64,000 nucleotides of DNA from Molossus alvarezi (GCA_037176705.1 CM073890.1:93362591-93426590); one strand, 5' to 3'. Shown: positions 46,308-59,594, counted from the first letter of the stretch. The notes: generated by a model not told the origin, from the sequence alone. Numbers and translations: made by a program.

Positions 46308-47540
46308 TCTCTCCCTCCCGCTCTATTTGAAGATTAATGCAAAAATGTCTTTGGGTGAGAATAAAAAAAAAAGAAGTTCTACCACTCAGTGGGGTGAAAA
46401 AGAGGGTTAAAGAAATGAGCAGAGGAACTGAATAGATATTTTGCCAAACAGGTCATACAAATGGCCTACAGGCACATGAAAAGGTGCTTCACATCACTAA
46501 TCAACATGAAATGTAAATCAAAACCACAATAAAATATCACCTCATACCTATTAGAATGGAGATCATCAAAAAGATAAGAAAATAAGTGTTTGTGGGAGTG
46601 TGGATAAAAGCAAACACTTATGCACTATTTGTGGGAATGCAAACTGACACGGCTATTATGGACAACAGTAGGGAGGTTCCTCAAAAAGTTAAAAATGGAA
46701 TTACCATATAATCCAGCAATCTCAGTCTGGGGTATATATCCAAAGCAACTGAAATCAGGATCTCATAGAGATATCTGCACTCCCATGTTCTTTGTAGCGT
46801 TATTCATCATAGCCAAGACATGGAAACAACCTAAGTGTCCATCAAAGGGTGAACAGATAAAGAAGATGTGATATATACATCCATACCCACAAAAAGAGGC
46901 AGGGGGTGGGGCGGTTCTGCAGACTGTGACAACTTGGATGAACCTTGAGGGCATTATACTAAGTGAAATAAATCAGATAGAGAAAGACAATACTCTATGA
47001 TCTCACTTATATGTGAAATCTAAAGTCCCCAAACTCAGAGAAATAGAAAGTAGACTGGAGGTTACCAGGGATTGGGGGGTGGAGGAAATGGGGAAATATT
47101 AATCAAAGGTATAAACTTCCAGATATATGATTAACAAGTTCTGGGAATCTAATGTACAGTGTGGTGATTATAACTAATAATACTGTATTATATACTTGAA
47201 TATTGCTAAGAGAGTATATCTTAAATATTCTCCCCACAAAAAAGAAATGGTAATTATGTGACAAGTTGGAGGTGGTAGCTAACACTATGGTGGTAATATT
47301 GTTATCTATAGTCACCATGCTGTACATTAGATCCCAGAATTTACCCCTCTTATAAGTAAGTTTGTACCGTTTGACCAACATCCCACCCCCTAGCCCCTGT
47401 AATTACCATTCTACTGTCTGTTCCTATGAGTTTGGTTGTTTTTAAATTTCCACATGTCAGATCATAAAGTATTTGTCTTTATCTGACTTATTTCACTTAG
47501 CATAACACTCTCAAGGTCCCAAGTATTTTTAAATTATGGA
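45776..47540 (+). mobile_element. Old L1 (L1MA-like) 3' portion
   Basis: ORF2 C-terminal text (CTAAAAAGCTTCTGCACAGC, GGGAATGCAAACTGACACGG), then an L1 3' UTR (TAGACTGGAGGTTACCAGGG ... CACTTAGCATAACACTCTCA). More diverged than the L1s at 30-38 kb, and interrupted by a Ves copy. Confidence 0.85.
46099..46371 (+). mobile_element. Ves SINE inside the old L1
   Basis: Flanks AGAATTTCTA (46089-46098) and AGAAGTTCTA (46372-46381) form a TSD with one mismatch. A (CT)n run at 46260-46303 lengthens the body. The head lacks the TTTGG of the usual GGTTTGGCTCAG. Confidence 0.92.
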
Positions 47541-48293
47541 ATGCGAAATAGTGTATCTTCTTTCAATATTGAGAACTAAAACATAAACCAAACTTCAAGA
47601 GTGCCTTCAAATGCTTTAGCAAAATACAAAATATATTTCCAATCAATTTCTGCAAGTTACTGTTGACCAAGCAGAATAAGAAGCACGAAAGAGATGAAGT
47701 GGTAATAAGAGAGCACACTCCAGTCAGTTGGTATTAGTACATTTTAGTGAATTCTATTCTTCATTTTAAATTAGACATCAATTCCTTATTACTAGACATG
47801 TTCACCCAGAGACTGGGGAATTGGAAATAGCAGCAGAGACTCTGCTTCCGTGGAGGTTTATATCAGGCAAGTGACTCTCTGTGCTTTATGTTCCCAAAGT
47901 GTAGCAAGAATAACACCCACTGGCAGAACTGGAAACAAGTGCCACCACACTGAGAAGCATACAGAGTGGCCATACAATTTGGAAACACCGATATTTGTTA
48001 TTTCACAGATAGAATCCCTGTAATACTTCTGGGGCAATTAGAGCTCCAGGTTTATTCTGGGAAACACCAAAATCATCTGAGGAAATGCCCCCAGAGGCAT
48101 GTGCAGGGACTGATTGGAAATGATGTGTTTCTTGATTTGTGTAAAACCTACAATTATGTTGTTATTTCGCATTGAGTTTTGCTTAATTTAGAGTTTATAC
48201 AGATTGTTTTTCCCGTTTCTGATTCTAAACAGCTCACCACACACTCTCTCCTACCTCTCCCTATCTCTTCTTCACTATTCACTCACACACACA

Positions 48294-48327
<34 letters not shown>

Positions 48328-48730
48328 CTTTCACTGAGCAGCTGTGGAAGCAGAAGACAGCTTTTATGAGAGGAAATTGCATACCTATCTAGATGAACCC
48401 CCCTAAAAAATATTACCCCTTAAAACAAACAAACAAAAAGTAACCATTATGAAAAAAACTTTAAAAATCATTCTGTTCTATTTCCTTTTATGGTCATTTA
48501 TGGGAGAGATTTGAAAGAAATGAAGTTTCAAAAGGCGGGTTCAAGTATCAAGAAAACATGAAGTTAAACAGAGAAAGCAGAGGGGGAGGGCAGCAATAGG
48601 TGAACTCAGGAAGAGAACCCATATCATGGACATGGGAGGGTGGGGGGTGGGGGGAGGAAGGCAAGAAAGGAGGCCATACATGCCCAGCCCCAGCCTGTTC
48701 TAAAAACAGCATCGGTCAGGCTGGCGGGAG
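47541..48730. other. Intergenic, no gene seen
   Basis: AT-rich. A (CA)n tract lies at about 48286-48324. Frames at 47966-48392 lack support. Confidence 0.4.
48286..48324. repeat. (CA)n microsatellite
   Basis: About 18 CA units with one TC interruption near the left end. Confidence 0.95.
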
Positions 48731-48739
48731 TACTGGCTG

Positions 48740-48826
48740 GGGAAAGCAGTGGCCTGAATTCCACCCTTCTTGGGCAAGTCACAGCAATCCTTGGGCTTAT
48801 TTCATTATCTGTAAAATGTAAACAGA
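48740..48826 (+). mobile_element. MIR fragment, target of a Ves insertion
   Basis: TTGGGCAAGTCACAGCAATC, GGGCTTATTTCATTATCTG and TAAAATG follow MIR order. The Ves copy inserted just downstream. Confidence 0.65.
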
Positions 48827-48840
48827 ACTTTCACCCTTTG

Positions 48841-49057
48841 TTTTGTTTTGTTTTTTTCTCTATTAATTTTAGAGAGAGATGAAGGGAGAGGGAGAGATAG
48901 AAACATCGATGAGAGAGAACACCTACTGGCCTCCTCCTGCATGCCTCCCACCAGGGACCGGGCCCACAACCTAGGCAGGTGCCCTGATGGGGAATTGAAC
49001 CGGTGACCTCTGGGTGCATGGGTCGACACTCAACCACTGAGCCACACCCGCCAGGCA
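48841..49057 (-). mobile_element. Ves-type SINE, older head subtype
   Basis: Minus-strand copy with CATGCACCCAGAGG-type head. TSD GAACTTTCACCCTTTG (48825-48840) versus AAACTTTCACCTTTTC (49058-49073). Confidence 0.93.
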
Positions 49058-49162
49058 AAACTTTCACCTTTTCTAAATTTAATTCTTATTTCATTTCTAA
49101 TACATTTTGATGTTTATTTGGGCTTTAAATAACTTAAAAACAACAACAACAATCACTCCTGG

Positions 49163-49392
49163 CTGGTGAGTTTTGTTCAGTGGTTAGAGCATCAGCCCAC
49201 AGACTGAAGGGTCTCAGGTTCGATTCCCAGTCAAGGGCACATACCTAGGTTGCAGGTTCAATCTGGTCAGAGTCCTGTGGGATGCAACCAATGGATATGT
49301 CTCTCGCATCCTTGTCCACCCCCCTTCTCTCTCCCACTTTCCCTCCCTCCCCTCTCTCCCACTCTGTCTAGAAATCAATTGAAAAATTGATT
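49163..49392 (+). mobile_element. Ves SINE
   Basis: The target AACAACAATCACTCCTGG (49145-49162) recurs as AACAAAAACATCACTCCTGG (49393-49412). The body has a poly-pyrimidine run CCACCCCCCTTCTCTCTCCC. Confidence 0.9.
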
Positions 49393-49717
49393 AACAAAAA
49401 CATCACTCCTGGAAGCTCTTTAAGTGCTTTCAGTATGCAGCCTTTCAAGATGCCACTCCTGGGTAATTCCAATGAAATCCATATTTAAACTAAAGTAAAA
49501 TCACATTAATTTAATCAAGACAGAGTACTGTAGATACTGTTTATCCCTGCCTCCATATACAGCTGCCATTTTACGGATGCCATTCTTCTGATTTACACAC
49601 TAGGAGAACACATACAAACAAGCAAAAGCTTCCAAATAAGGTGTTACAAAAGGCCAGGTAACCAATGGTGGTGACTGGAAGGCGGAGCCGGATGCCATTG
49701 CCGGAGGGCCAGGATGA

Positions 49718-50302
<585 letters not shown>

Positions 50303-50325
50303 GACTGGCCACTTTATAATCCCTT

Positions 50326-50555
50326 TTTTTTTAACCTCACCTGAGGATATTTTTACATTTATCTTCAGACAGAGTGGGAGGGAAAGAGAGAGAGAAACAT
50401 GGATGTGAGAAACACATCAATTGGTTGCCACCCGCAGGACCCCAACTGGGGCAGGGGACTAACCGCAACGGGTACATGCCCTTGGCCGGAATCGAACCTG
50501 GGACTCTTTGGTCCGCAGGCTGACCCTCTAACCGCTGAGCCAACCCAGCTAGGGC
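50326..50555 (-). mobile_element. Ves SINE 24 bp past the AK6 retrogene stop
   Basis: Minus-strand copy whose T-run begins about 24 bases after the stop codon. It would fall in the retrogene's 3' flank. Flanks CTTTATAATCCCTTT and GCTCTAATCACTCTT may be a worn TSD. Confidence 0.9.
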
Positions 50556-50559
50556 TCTA

Positions 50560-51169
50560 ATCACTCTTAACATTTCTCTGCCCACATCATGCAAATTGTC
50601 CAATATCAGTAACTTTATATATATATATATATTAAAATTGTGCCACAAAACTAGTAGGTGGATAGTACAAAGGTTTATTTTTGGGTTGTTTTGTTTTTTC
50701 TTTTCCCATAAGAAAGCTAAACAATATCCAGTATAATAAATATAATGTTAAAGATTGAGAATAAAAACTGTCATCGTTTAAAGCTTCAATTGCTAAATAA
50801 TAAATCTAACCAAATGTGTAGATGGATATCTTTTTAATTTATTACAGAAGAAAATGAACATTATCTCTTAAAATTAAAGTCTAAAGATTTTTTTAAAAAG
50901 CTTCCAAATAATACTGAGTTAATGACATATTTTGTAGTGTACTTTTAAAAGAACTCCCAGCTTGGAAGGAAATGAGCTGGGGGAGGGTTGCCCTCGTTTT
51001 CACCCTTATTAGGAAATGGGCACAGTGCAAAGCCTCTTGAAGTGTTAGGAAACTACAAAAGGCGTTTCCTTTACAAAAGTGGTGCAGACGGGGAAGGAAC
51101 TGGCAACTTCCCCTTCCAGCCCGCCCACAAGCTGTATCAGAGCGGGACTAAGTGGGAGGATTCTGTTGT
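50560..51169. other. Intergenic, AT-rich grading into CpG island
   Basis: AT-rich to about 50950, with a (TA)n run near 50618, then rising GC. No frame supported. Confidence 0.4.
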
Positions 51170-51760
51170 GATGTCACAAGAGGCCGGCGCCGCGGGGCAA
51201 AGGGCGCGGACCCAGAACGTCACAGCGGACAGAGGGCCGACAAGTTAGATCCGGCAGCTGGCGGAGGGAGCCGCTCGACCGCAGCCACGCAAAGGAAGAG
51301 CGCACTGCGCGTGCGCCGCGGCCTTGACTGACAGTCCTTCCGGCTTGTGAGCGGCTCTTCCCGGCAGCCCGCGCGGCCTGGTAGGCCGGAGGCTTCCTAG
51401 AAATGACGAAGTGGCTGTGTCCCTCCCCCTTGGCCGTTGCGAAATGATTTCACCCTCGGGAGCCCTCGGCGCCCTAGCCGGGCCTGGCACGAGTTCTCCG
51501 GCAGAGCCGAGCGTCACTGCTCCGGGCCGAGGCCCGTGCGGCTGAGCGGGGCAGCCGGGCCTGGGGAGTACGCTCAGGTCACTTTGAGGGGTGTGGGCGC
51601 CGGGCTGTTGCCGAGGTCATGGAAAGGGGGGGACTTCCCACCTGACCAGCCCCGTCGGTCCCTCTCCCCACCAGCCGGCCTCTAAATCTGCGATGGCCCT
51701 TCAGCGGCTTGTGGCGACTGAGTTATCGCCCGAGTCTTTACGTAAAAAGGGTAAATGTCA
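51170..51760. promoter_or_regulatory. CpG island, probable promoter
   Basis: GC- and CpG-rich block (GCCGGCGCCGCGGGGC, GCGCACTGCGCGTGCGCCGCG) in an AT-rich surround. GATGTCAC and AACGTCAC near 51170 and 51218 are CRE-like half sites, and GCGTGCGC resembles an NRF1 site. It lies about 10 kb upstream of the CCNL1 start and is clearly separate from that gene's own island. CpG islands of this kind usually mark transcription starts. The direction cannot be proven, but the splice donor at 51751 favours plus. Confidence 0.7.
51693..51750 (+). other. Candidate first exon end with splice donor
   Basis: At the island's downstream edge an ATG (context GCGATGG) opens a frame of 19 codons, MALQRLVATELSPESLRKK. 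It runs to a plausible 5' splice site AAAAAGG|GTAAAT at 51750/51751. Without a splice the frame continues 20 more codons past the GT, to a stop at 51810-51812. I do not recognise the peptide. It could be the start of a noncoding RNA or of a small unannotated coding gene. Confidence 0.4.
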
Positions 51761-51812
51761 TAATACCTGTTTGATTAAATCACACAGAGCAAGCAGAATG
51801 ATAATGAGGTGA

Positions 51813-53040
51813 CTTACTGAGAAGGTGCGGGACGAGCAAAATGCAACTGACACCTCCGCTTTCGCGTTTAAAAATAGTTTTTGAAACAAGGGGGTAGAAT
51901 CGAGCGTCTCCAGCTTTTGTCTTCCCTGCAGCCACTTATTTCTCCCTGATTTTGCTCCACCCTAGGAAGAAACCAAGTTGAGATTTCAATGTCTGTAGAT
52001 CAAAAGAAATCACGATTCACCAAAACAACGCCTAAATAGCTCACCTCCAGATGCAGCTTTTAAGTTTCAAGCTGTGGTCCCGCTAGGACTCAGTAAAGGA
52101 ATATGAACTAGTGAGTGAACGTATATGTAAGACTATTTTTATTTTTCTATTCTGAAAATTAGGTATACACTAGATATTCTTAAATCTAAAGACAGAACAA
52201 CTAGTAATCTAGAGGATATCTCACACTGATCCCTGCTGCTCACCTCAAGAAGTAACGATTGTTTTTGAGGCCCTTGTGATACATATGAAAACACTGTTCA
52301 CTAGAAAGGAATTATGTATCAACTGCAATTAGTTGCCCTTAAGAAGTAAGAGTGAGATGACCTCTGGAATGCTTCTGTATTTGTGAATAGAAAAATCGTG
52401 TGCTGTGTAGTTTTCAGGAGTGGCAGATGAGTAATATCCGGCTATGTAGTGTGTGTGTGACACTCACTGTGAGGACACCTTTCCCTGACACAAAAGTAGA
52501 CTGTGTCTCCAGTGGGTTTAATGTCATAATGTGCACAATTTAAATCAAATCAAGTTTCCTCTAAAGCACCTTATGATGGGGCTGGAGAAAGTTTGTTCTT
52601 TTAGTTACATGGTAAAATATCATGGATTGTTTTCACTGATAACAAATTTACACCTGTCCTGGAGAACCAGTATTGCAGTAGAGCCTTTGGATGCTGTCAC
52701 CGAAGGAATATTGACTGGGCATCAGAAGAAGAGTTCTAATCTCATTCCTGCCTCTCTAAGATCCTAGTCATTTTATATCTCTGAACTGTCCTTCCCTCAC
52801 ATTTAATGTGGTTTTCAGCTCTCTTGAATTCTCTTGTATGTTGCCCTTTGTTTTTAGCATTTGTTGGTCAGTCTTCACCACTTTAGTGTATTTTTTCCTT
52901 CTCAGACATTTCTTTCTAATGAAGTGACCATTACATTTCCTAAGTTCTGAATTGGCCAACAGACCATAGAAAGACATTTCTTTCGGCTTCTACCACTTTG
53001 GTCTTAACACCTAGCATAACAGTATCTAGTGGGTACTCAC
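51813..53040. other. Intergenic, no gene seen
   Basis: Ordinary AT-rich DNA with perhaps an old MIR piece near 52680-52800. No later exon for the CpG-island transcript can be assigned. Confidence 0.4.
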
Positions 53041-53235
53041 TAGGCGGGTGGGGAACGTCTGGCCCGAGGGCGGTATAAGGCTCTCAAAATCCATACGAGC
53101 TAGAATCACAAGCCTCACCAAATTAGCCTGACCATACATAGCAGGCTAATTTTTAAGCTGATAATTTTGTATGGCCCCGAATGATGTTATAAATATCCAA
53201 ATGGCCCTTGGCAGAAAAAAGGTTCCCCACCCCTA
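53041..53235 (-). mobile_element. hAT-like nonautonomous DNA transposon, copy B
   Basis: Starts TAGGCGGGTGGGGAACG and ends GGTTCCCCACCCCTA, inverted ends. Reverse complement of the family seen at 28216-28411, including GAATGATGTTATAAATATCC against its complement there. No transposase frame. Confidence 0.78.
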
Positions 53236-53656
53236 CAGAGGTTTATTGAAATAATTCCTTCCATCTCCACAAAGTTTCATTATGATTTTTCTTCTTTGAA
53301 ACAGTGTGTGTAAATCTGTTAAGAATGCTATTTATTGTCAAAGAATCATCTCACAGATTATTAATTATGAAGGTGTAAAGGACCTTTAAATGGATATATA
53401 TGGTGGGCCCCACGGTAACCAAATAATCAAAATTAACCAAAAATTGGATAATAATTGGACATCATTGCCCTTTGATGTGAAGCTTGGAGAAGCATGCAAC
53501 ATCATTCCTGGAAAAGTGTTTAACCTGAATCTAATCATAATGTCACAATCAGACAAATCTAAATTGAGAAACATGTTGCAAAACTGTTGGCCAGAAATTA
53601 TGAAAAATATCATAAAAGTAAAAACCCTAGGGGATTGTTCTAGATTAAAGAGACAT

Positions 53657-53928
53657 GATAGCCCTGGATGGTTTGGCTCAGTGGTTAAAGTGTCAAAGAT
53701 CTTGGGTTTGATTCCCAGTCAAGGACACGTACCTGGGATGCAGGTTTGATTCCTTAGCCCCGGTTGGGGTAGTTCAGGAGGCAACCAATCCATGTATGTG
53801 TCTCTCTCACATATCTCTCTCTCTCTCTCTTTTCCTCCCTCTCTCCCTCCTCCTTTCCACTCTAAAAATCAAAGGAAAAATGTCCTCAGGTGAGAATTAA
53901 CAAAAAAATAATAAATAATAAAATAAAA
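53657..53928 (+). mobile_element. Ves SINE
   Basis: TSD TAAAGAGACAT is perfect at 53646-53656 and 53929-53939. The tail is expanded by AATAA repeats. The 119-codon frame at 53390-53749 runs into it. Confidence 0.95.
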
Positions 53929-53979
53929 TAAAGAGACATAACTCTCTGCAGGGAACTTGATGCAAGGCTTCTTTATTTT

Positions 53980-54198
53980 ATTTGCATTTATCTTCAGATA
54001 GAGTGGGAGGGAGGGCAAGGGAGAGAGAGAAGAGAAACATCGATGTGAGAGAGACACGTTGACTGGTTGCCACCCATATGACCCCAAATGGGGCCGGGGA
54101 CAAACTGCAAGCGAGGTACATGCCCTTAGCAGGAACCGAACCCGTGTATCTCTGGTCCGTGGGCCGGCACTCTAACCACTGAGCAAAACCAGCCAGGG
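53980..54198 (-). mobile_element. Ves SINE
   Basis: Minus-strand copy. TSD CAAGGCTTCTTTATTTT (53963-53979) versus CAAGGCTCCTTTATTTTT (from 54199). It lies 51 bp from a plus-strand Ves, tail to tail. Confidence 0.94.
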
Positions 54199-54215
54199 CA
54201 AGGCTCCTTTATTTT

Positions 54216-57200
54216 TGTTTTATAATGTTCAAAATGGCAAATGTGATCCTCAGATTCCCGGAGTTACTTCCTGTTCCCGCTGAGAAAACTAATTGTGTAG
54301 GGAGCTTCAGAAAAGCTGGTTCTTATTATTCCCAAAAGTTTCTGCACTGAAAATCTGCTTGCTTTGAATTTTCATTGTAAATGGAAAACAGTACTAAACA
54401 GGGTCAGCTACTTTATTGCTCAAAATGAACTTTCAATCCTTTAAAGGAAAATGGGATAATTTTTTTAAATGTTATGTTCAGGAACCTGCTCGCCTTTCTA
54501 TTTTTAATTGCCTACCCCCAATCAGAGGGCAACAATAACAAAAATGAAACCACTAGAAAAGCTTGAGGAAGTTAATGTTCTTAATATTAGAGTTTCTGAT
54601 TTATAGCTCTTGATTTTCTTGCTGAGGTAATCACTGCTTTAAACCCTCCAGAGCTCCTGGTAGCCTCCAGAAATGAGGGCCTGTTCCTCAGCCCTTCATA
54701 TTCTAGCCCCTGCCCACTTCTACAGCCCACTAGTCCCAAGTGTGTATCCACACACACCCCAATATTCTATTATACCATAATATTCCTTGTGTCTTTCAGT
54801 TAAGAGTAAATGAATAAAAAGGAGGTTATTTAGGAAACTTAAAATCCCAGAGACAGAATATAGATTATGGCTACCTGCAGGGACATAAATGAAATCACTG
54901 GATTGGGTTTCTATTGTTGGTCTCTGCTTTACTTCTCTGCCGGCTCCATTCTCAAACTGGTTCTCTTCTTCTGTGTTAAAAGGGAAGCCTGTAACTCTGA
55001 GTTTACATTGTCCTCTCAGCAATCCCACCAGAAACAAGCACTTCTCTCCCCTGCCCTGGCCCAGGTCCAGCAAAAGTCCTGGACTTTATTGCCATTCTGA
55101 ACTAATCACTGGGAGGAAGTGAAGGGGGATGGAAGATGCTGATTAGTTCATGAGCTGGGGAAGAGGTCAGTCTTTCCCAAACCACCTACACTGAGAATAG
55201 AGAAGTTATGGGTCCCCAAAGGAAAATAGAAGGGTGATTGAATCCAGGGCAGACTAAAACAACAGATGTCCACTCTATTTCTCAACACACCCAGCTACCT
55301 CATACCCCCCTGCCCTAGTTTGTTTCCTCTTTACCTCAAATGCTCCTCCACATTGATTCTTCTTACAAATGCTTCCATAGCCTTTAGGACCCAGATCACA
55401 TACCACCTCCTTTTTGCCACCTTGTTTCCTTGTTCATAAGATTAACCATCCTAGGAACCATTTCTGTACCTTGAACCTATTTCTATTATCAGACTGAATT
55501 GGAAAATTAAAAAAAAAAATTAATTGCAATAGTACAATACATGCTGATTATGAAAAAAAAATTTTTTTCAAGGAGTAATACCACTCAAAGAGTGGCCTCT
55601 AGGCTGGCATACAACTCTGACCTGTTTGTTATGAGCCCTCAGTGAGGTAAGTACAGAGATTGAGAGTAAATATCTAGAAGTTGTTATGGCTATTTGACAC
55701 TAACTTTATGTCTGCTGAATTTAATAATAAGCAATCCAGGCTTATGTTTGCAATGTATTTAAAACTTTTATTAACAATTCACCTGTATTGGATTTGATAA
55801 AAGTACTATTCCACACCATGTTGGATATATATAGTGCCCTCCCTTTTATATGAAATTAACCATCTGTATATATTATATAGAGATATGTATATATCTGGAA
55901 GGATAGGCATCATGCTGTTATCTCTGGAGAAGGTAATTGGAAAATTTTGGTGAAAGATTGGGGGCTACAAATAGGTGGGAATGGGGTTTTTACCTTTTTG
56001 TGTAGTTCTCTATTGTAAAACTTCTCAAACTAGTTGGTCAATCTCTGATACTAACTATCATAAAGAATGAATCCATCTAAGAACTAGTTTGACTGGATCA
56101 TTTGCAATCAGCAAACACTGAGTAACTACTGTTTGCTGTCTCCTCTTTGGACTTTAGTGTCCTTGTATGGAAAAGAAGAGAAGAAATTAACTTTAAGCTA
56201 GCTCCAAAGCAAACCTGTGGTGCTATTGGTTTTACAGTTTAGCTTATTAAATTGACACTGACCTTAAGTCTTACTCACACATGCCCAATTTCTGGACACA
56301 CCTCGAAAAAACTGTTCCAGAGCTCATGTCCACATTCAGACACCAAACTATTTCACTGTATTATTGCTTTTTGTTAACTCCTATTCCCCCACAACTCTCC
56401 AGTTATAGCAATTCCAACTGGCCTCCTGTTTTGCACCCCATTCCTGTATAGGGCAGACATTGTGGGCTATTTACTTGGCCCACTGTAAGAAGGACACAGA
56501 ATTGAGCAGAATTGAGCTGATCTGCTACAAAGTGCTGCAAAGAGCACAGGATCAATGGAGACCTGTCACTCTCTGTTAGGAAGAGATGGCTGTAGTGGTA
56601 GGACAGACACTCAAGGATGAAACTGGCTCCTGGACAGAAAGGAAAAGCCAAGACCAGGTTGCCTATGCAAGGCATGAGGACAAAAACATACAGTTAAGTG
56701 CACAAGTTTTGATCAAGTATCTACCATATACAGTATCTACCAAGTTCTGTGGAGAACACAAAACAAATACAACAATGGTGCTGCTTTTAAAAAGTCAAGA
56801 CACACACCCATGAAGTGATCAAATAACAATGCATAATAGTGTGAAATCCTGTGTCAAAATGTATACTAGAGGTCACAAATACTATGAGAGAGTCCAAAGA
56901 TATAAAATTAATGAAAGCTAGATTGGGTGGGGAAGGCTTGTGACAAGAGGTAGAATTTCATCTGGATCTCAAAAAGAATTGGTAGGATTTGATCAGTGAA
57001 GAGGATAAGTAAGAAGATTGCAGGCTTGAGAAATAGAATGAGGGCAAGTGTGAAATCTGGAAGTGAATGACACGTTAGTGAGGAGCTAGGTCTGGCTTGT
57101 CTTTGTTCAGGTGGAGACATGAGGAGGAGGGAGGGAGATAAGGTGAGGAGGTAATGCAATAAGGAAATGAATGACAAGATAAGTTTAGATTATGGGGAGC

Positions 57201-58203
57201 CTCAACTTCCAAAAGGTGTTTGAGCTCTATCTTTTATCTCCAGAGTTTTTGATTTGAGGAAGTGGGGTAAAGAAACTGCTGTTTCAATAGTTGCAGATTT
57301 CCCAGGATGAAAGAGGGATGGGAGAGAATGGAGGCAAGATCATTTAGAAAACTAGTATAATGGTCCAGGCATGAAGTAACAGCAGATATGGTAGAATAGA
57401 CAGAACAGGCAGATTCAAGAACATTTTCCTTCCTTCAAGGAAGGAATAACAGGACTGGGTAACTAAAATAGAATAAAGAAGAATTAAGAACCAAACAAAG
57501 TCTGAGATTCAAGATGTTTGGATGAGCAGGGTCAAAGAAGTTTAGACCCACAAGGGGTCCAGTCCTACTCTTTCACTTCAAGGAGTGATAAAACTGGTTA
57601 TTTAAAAGCCTCAGAACTAGTTCTCAGCAGAGCCAGCAACAGAATATCCAGGCTAGTGCACTCACGACATTTTCCAAGCAGTATATGCCAAGAGTTAATT
57701 ACATATAAATCATTTTCAGAATGACTATTTCTAATGATGAGAGCAACCAGACCAGAATGTGATGTCATAACTGCCACAGGACTAAATGAAAAATAAGTCA
57801 TATAATTACATGAATAATTCACACACAAGTCAGATACTCTGCTTTCTGTTGTAAACACAAACTTGCTTAGCAATTTCTCAGGGTTATAAATTCACCCTGA
57901 TGACATTAACCATGATAACTTATCCCTTTTCGGCCTGCCTGCCTTTTGTACTTACTGGTCACCCGGACATTTGTCTTTGGTGTGCCATTCTCTTTATTAA
58001 GGTGAGGACTTTGACTTCATTGGCCCTTAGCCAAAATTAGTGTTGTGTTATTAAATTCTGGTGGTCTATTGATGGATAATCAATTGTTGAAGAAATTAAT
58101 ATAGTTATACCAATTATGAGTTTATGGTTAAAGAACCTGAAATTTTAAATAATGGAAAATATGCTCCCCAGAGAGTAATGGAATGAAAACTGATTTAAGC
58201 ATC
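54216..58203. other. Intergenic with L2 and other old repeats; no gene seen
   Basis: L2-like 3' pieces are visible at about 54640-54740 and 55290-55470. Purine-rich text at 56880-57420 resembles the ancient repeat at 32.2-32.7 kb. Frames at 54720-55122 and 56403-57177 are short, overlapping and without splice support. Confidence 0.45.
55290..55470 (+). mobile_element. L2-like LINE 3' fragment
   Basis: CTCAAATGCTCCTCCACATT, CCTTTAGGACCCAGATCAC and ACCTCCTTTTTGCCACCTTG follow the order of the L2 3' end (loss of coding sense, high divergence). Confidence 0.5.
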
Positions 58204-58215
58204 AAGAATATGATT

Positions 58216-58472
58216 TTTTTTTTTTTAATCCTCATCTGAGGATATTTTTCTATTTATCTTCAGACAGACTGGGAGGGGAAGAGAGAGAGAGAAAGGGAGA
58301 CAGAGAGAAACATCAATATGAGAGGGACACATTGACTGGTTGCCTCCCGCACAACCCCGACCATGGCGGGGCACGAACCCGCACCCGAGGTACGTGCCCT
58401 TGGCTGGAATTGAACTTGCGACTCATTGGTCCGAGGGCTGATGCTCTACCACCGAGCCAAACAGGCCAGGGC
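58216..58472 (-). mobile_element. Ves SINE
   Basis: Minus-strand copy. TSD AAGAATATGATT (58204-58215) versus AAGAAGATGATT (58473-58484). Confidence 0.95.
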
Positions 58473-58484
58473 AAGAAGATGATT

Positions 58485-59594
58485 CTTTAGTAGTCCCAGT
58501 GAGACCACTGATAATTGTGTTTGTCTCTTTGGTTATCTGAAGCCTGCTGGTTCTGAAACAGTCAGTAGAAACACAATTTTAGTTATCACCAATTTCCTTT
58601 TAAACCTGGGTGAATTAAGGGCCTACTAGCAGGACCTCTGTTTGTTGAGAAAGAATATACAAAATGTATTACAGACTTATCATTTCATTTCTCTTTCGAG
58701 TAACAAAGAATTCATTTACCTTCCTAATGCAAGAGTCTCACTCGCCTGAACTCATTTCTACTAATGTTTTTATACAGTTAAAACATTTGCTTAACTCTTC
58801 CCAATTCTGGACCCTTTATAACTCTGAATAGGTCTTAGTATTTCCCCATTTTAATATTGATATTTGGAAGTGGGTACACAAAAAAACACACTTCTTCATA
58901 ATAACTTAGAAATAATGTAATGACTCTTCCAAAACATGGTTATTGTTTTTTTTTTTTCTGGAATTTAAGCCTGAAAAGGATAGGATAAAGTAACAATAAA
59001 TCCCATTGCTTCTCACCCTCTGAATGACTTTCTTTCTTATTTTAAAGAAATTAAAATTAAAGATAACACCCCCCCCCCCGTTTGGTGAGTTAATGCTAAG
59101 CAAATAAAATATTGGCTGACCTCCTCCATCACGTTTATTGAAGCTGAAAAGAAAAACAGTGAAAATACTTCTATCTATTGGATATCATTTGGGGTACAGT
59201 TAGAAGAGAGTGGAAAATGGGCACAAAGTCGTGGTTCTGCTCTTCTGCAAATGATTGCCAGGCACTGGAGGTGGGGAGCAGGGAGGCACACTGGGAAGAG
59301 GTATCAGGAGTAGAGCAAGTAACCCCTCCCTCTTCCAGAACTTCTCCCTCTTATGTCTGTGAACTTTTTTGGATTAACTATGGACCTAGAGGGTAAAAAT
59401 ATATTATAAAATATATCAAGATATCACTAAGTCAGTTTTTTGTTTTGTTTTGTTTTTGGAGAGGCATAGAAGACCCTCTAAAGAGGATAAAATTTTCCAT
59501 TAAAAAATAGTCTTAAAAAGAAGTTAAATTACTCTGAAGTCATTACAAATATAGGCTGTGATTTCACTGAGCTCAATGTTTCAATGAAACATTA
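58485..59594. other. Intergenic, no gene seen
   Basis: AT-rich; poly(C) run near 59070-59079. Nothing coding recognised. Confidence 0.4.

Noticed and set aside
53390..53749. 119-codon plus-strand ORF before the Ves at 53657
   Set aside because: The last third is Ves sequence. The first part has no recognisable domain, start context or splice signals.
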